Source: Streptomyces sp. NBC_01591
GTDB taxonomy: Bacteria; Actinomycetota; Actinomycetes; Streptomycetales; Streptomycetaceae
Length of the DNA: 64,000 nt
Direction: 5' to 3'
Assembly (NCBI RefSeq): GCF_035918155.1
Contig: NZ_CP109327.1
Span: 3,596,001-3,660,000 of the forward strand
Below, one piece after another: positions 63,308 to 64,000 of this stretch. The translations under genes and the position numbers were made by a program. How positions within the stretch are numbered: the first letter of the stretch is position 1; every line of letters begins with the position of its first letter. The notes beneath the pieces are model-generated. The model had not been told where the DNA came from. It ran no database searches and saw nothing but the letters and a program-made list of their open reading frames with translations.

Positions 63308-64000
63308 TCACGATCGTCCTTTGCCCTCCGCAGGACCGGTTCGCTCCGCGTTCTTTGCCGCGACGACCGCGTCGAACACTTCGCGCTTGGGCAGCCCCGC
63401 GTCGGCGGCGACGGCGGCGATCGCCTCCTTGCGCCGCTCCCCCGCCTCCTCGCGCACCCGCACCCTGCGTACCAGCTCCTCGGCGTCCAGTTCCTCGGGC
63501 CCGGAGTCGGCCGCGCCCTCGACGACGACGGTGATCTCGCCGCGTACCCCTTCGGCCGCCCAGACCGCCAGATCGCCCAGCGGGCCGCGCTTCACTTCCT
63601 CGTACGTCTTGGTCAGTTCCCGGCACACGGCGGCCCTGCGGTCGGCGCCGAAGACCTCGGCCATCGCGGCGAGGGTGTCGTCGAGCCGGTGCGGGGCCTC
63701 GAAGAAGACCATGGTGCGGCGCTCGTCGGCGACCTCGCGGAGCCGGCCGAGCCGTTCGCCCGCCTTGCGCGGCAGGAAGCCCTCGAAGCAGAAGCGGTCG
63801 ACGGGGAGCGCGGACAGGGCGAGCGCCGTCAGCACGGCGGACGGGCCGGGGACCGCGGTGACCTTGATGTCCTTCTCCACGGCGGCGGCCACGAGCCGGT
63901 AGCCGGGGTCGGACACGGACGGCATTCCGGCGTCCGTGACCAGCAGGACGCGGGCGCCGCCGGTCAGTGCCTCGACGAGTTCGGGCGTACGGGCCGACTC
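63308..64000 (-). CDS. rsmI: 16S rRNA (cytidine1402-2'-O)-methyltransferase, 5' part missing
   Basis: The frame is open to the window edge, so only the C-terminal ~230 residues are present. [61 protein letters not shown] and [14 protein letters not shown] are diagnostic of RsmI (YraL). With the h44 site it tunes decoding fidelity. The ATG at 63925 is internal. The gene ends with a short basic tail. Confidence 0.95.
   Translation of the reverse strand, partial: ESARTPELVEALTGGARVLLVTDAGMPSVSDPGYRLVAAAVEKDIKVTAVPGPSAVLTALALSALPVDRFCFEGFLPRKAGERLGRLREVADERRTMVFFEAPHRLDDTLAAMAEVFGADRRAAVCRELTKTYEEVKRGPLGDLAVWAAEGVRGEITVVVEGAADSGPEELDAEELVRRVRVREEAGERRKEAIAAVAADAGLPKREVFDAVVAAKNAERTGPAEGKGRS

Overview
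The window is GC-rich chromosomal DNA of the actinobacterial type. Coding regions have G/C at nearly every third position, many neighbouring genes overlap by 4 bp (ATGA or GTGA), and Gly/Pro/Gln-rich membrane proteins and Ser/Thr kinases are frequent. The gene order mfd, tRNA-Gln/glmU/prs/rplY/pth, ppc, desaturase/TetR, tam/tamR, galTEK, ABC-F/ispE/ksgA, tatD, rsmI is that of the conserved core of a Streptomyces chromosome. I therefore read it as Streptomyces or a very close relative, without naming a species.

Layout. 1-7.7 kb: the 3' end of a YfhO-like membrane protein, a Ser/Thr kinase with a TPR tail and its membrane partner, an orphan HTH-adenine-methylase-specificity fusion, a DUF4190/DUF4352 protein, a lipoprotein and a secreted HNH nuclease. 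7.8-12 kb: a divergent TetR/SCO6745-family pair with twin operators, then a small ArsR-MFS insertion bounded by a decayed copy of the mfd 3' end and by the intact mfd gene. 12-24.9 kb: mfd, a MacB-like ABC exporter, a DUF485/acetate-type symporter pair, a kinase fused to a ricin-type lectin domain, and a coiled-coil DivIVA-like protein. 25-30.1 kb: a four-gene SUKH/deaminase cluster related to polymorphic toxin-immunity modules. 30.2-41.2 kb: a sensor histidine kinase, tRNA-Gln(UUG), glmU, prs, rplY, pth, ppc and a desaturase-TetR operon.

41.2-50.2 kb is more accessory. It holds a small membrane protein, a DUF6247 gene followed by a frameshifted toxin-like partner, a glyoxalase-fold gene with trans-aconitate methyltransferase and its MarR regulator, two orphan LuxR-type regulators, a GNAT acetyltransferase, the galTEK operon and a broken secreted-protein gene. 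50.2-58 kb is an array of four tandem paralogous membrane-anchored PQQ-like beta-propeller proteins. 58-64 kb carries an ABC-F ATPase, ispE, ksgA, tatD, a zinc-ribbon protein and the 3' part of rsmI.

Functionally the window mixes housekeeping (transcription-coupled repair, cell-wall UDP-GlcNAc, PRPP, translation fidelity, isoprenoids, Leloir galactose use, anaplerosis) with regulatory and conflict-type modules. The best candidates for undescribed biology are the SUKH/deaminase cluster, the orphan methylase-specificity fusion with a substituted catalytic motif, the beta-propeller array and the DUF6247/toxin-like pair. Short inverted repeats that look like operators lie next to five regulator genes. 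Strong hairpins separate most convergent genes.
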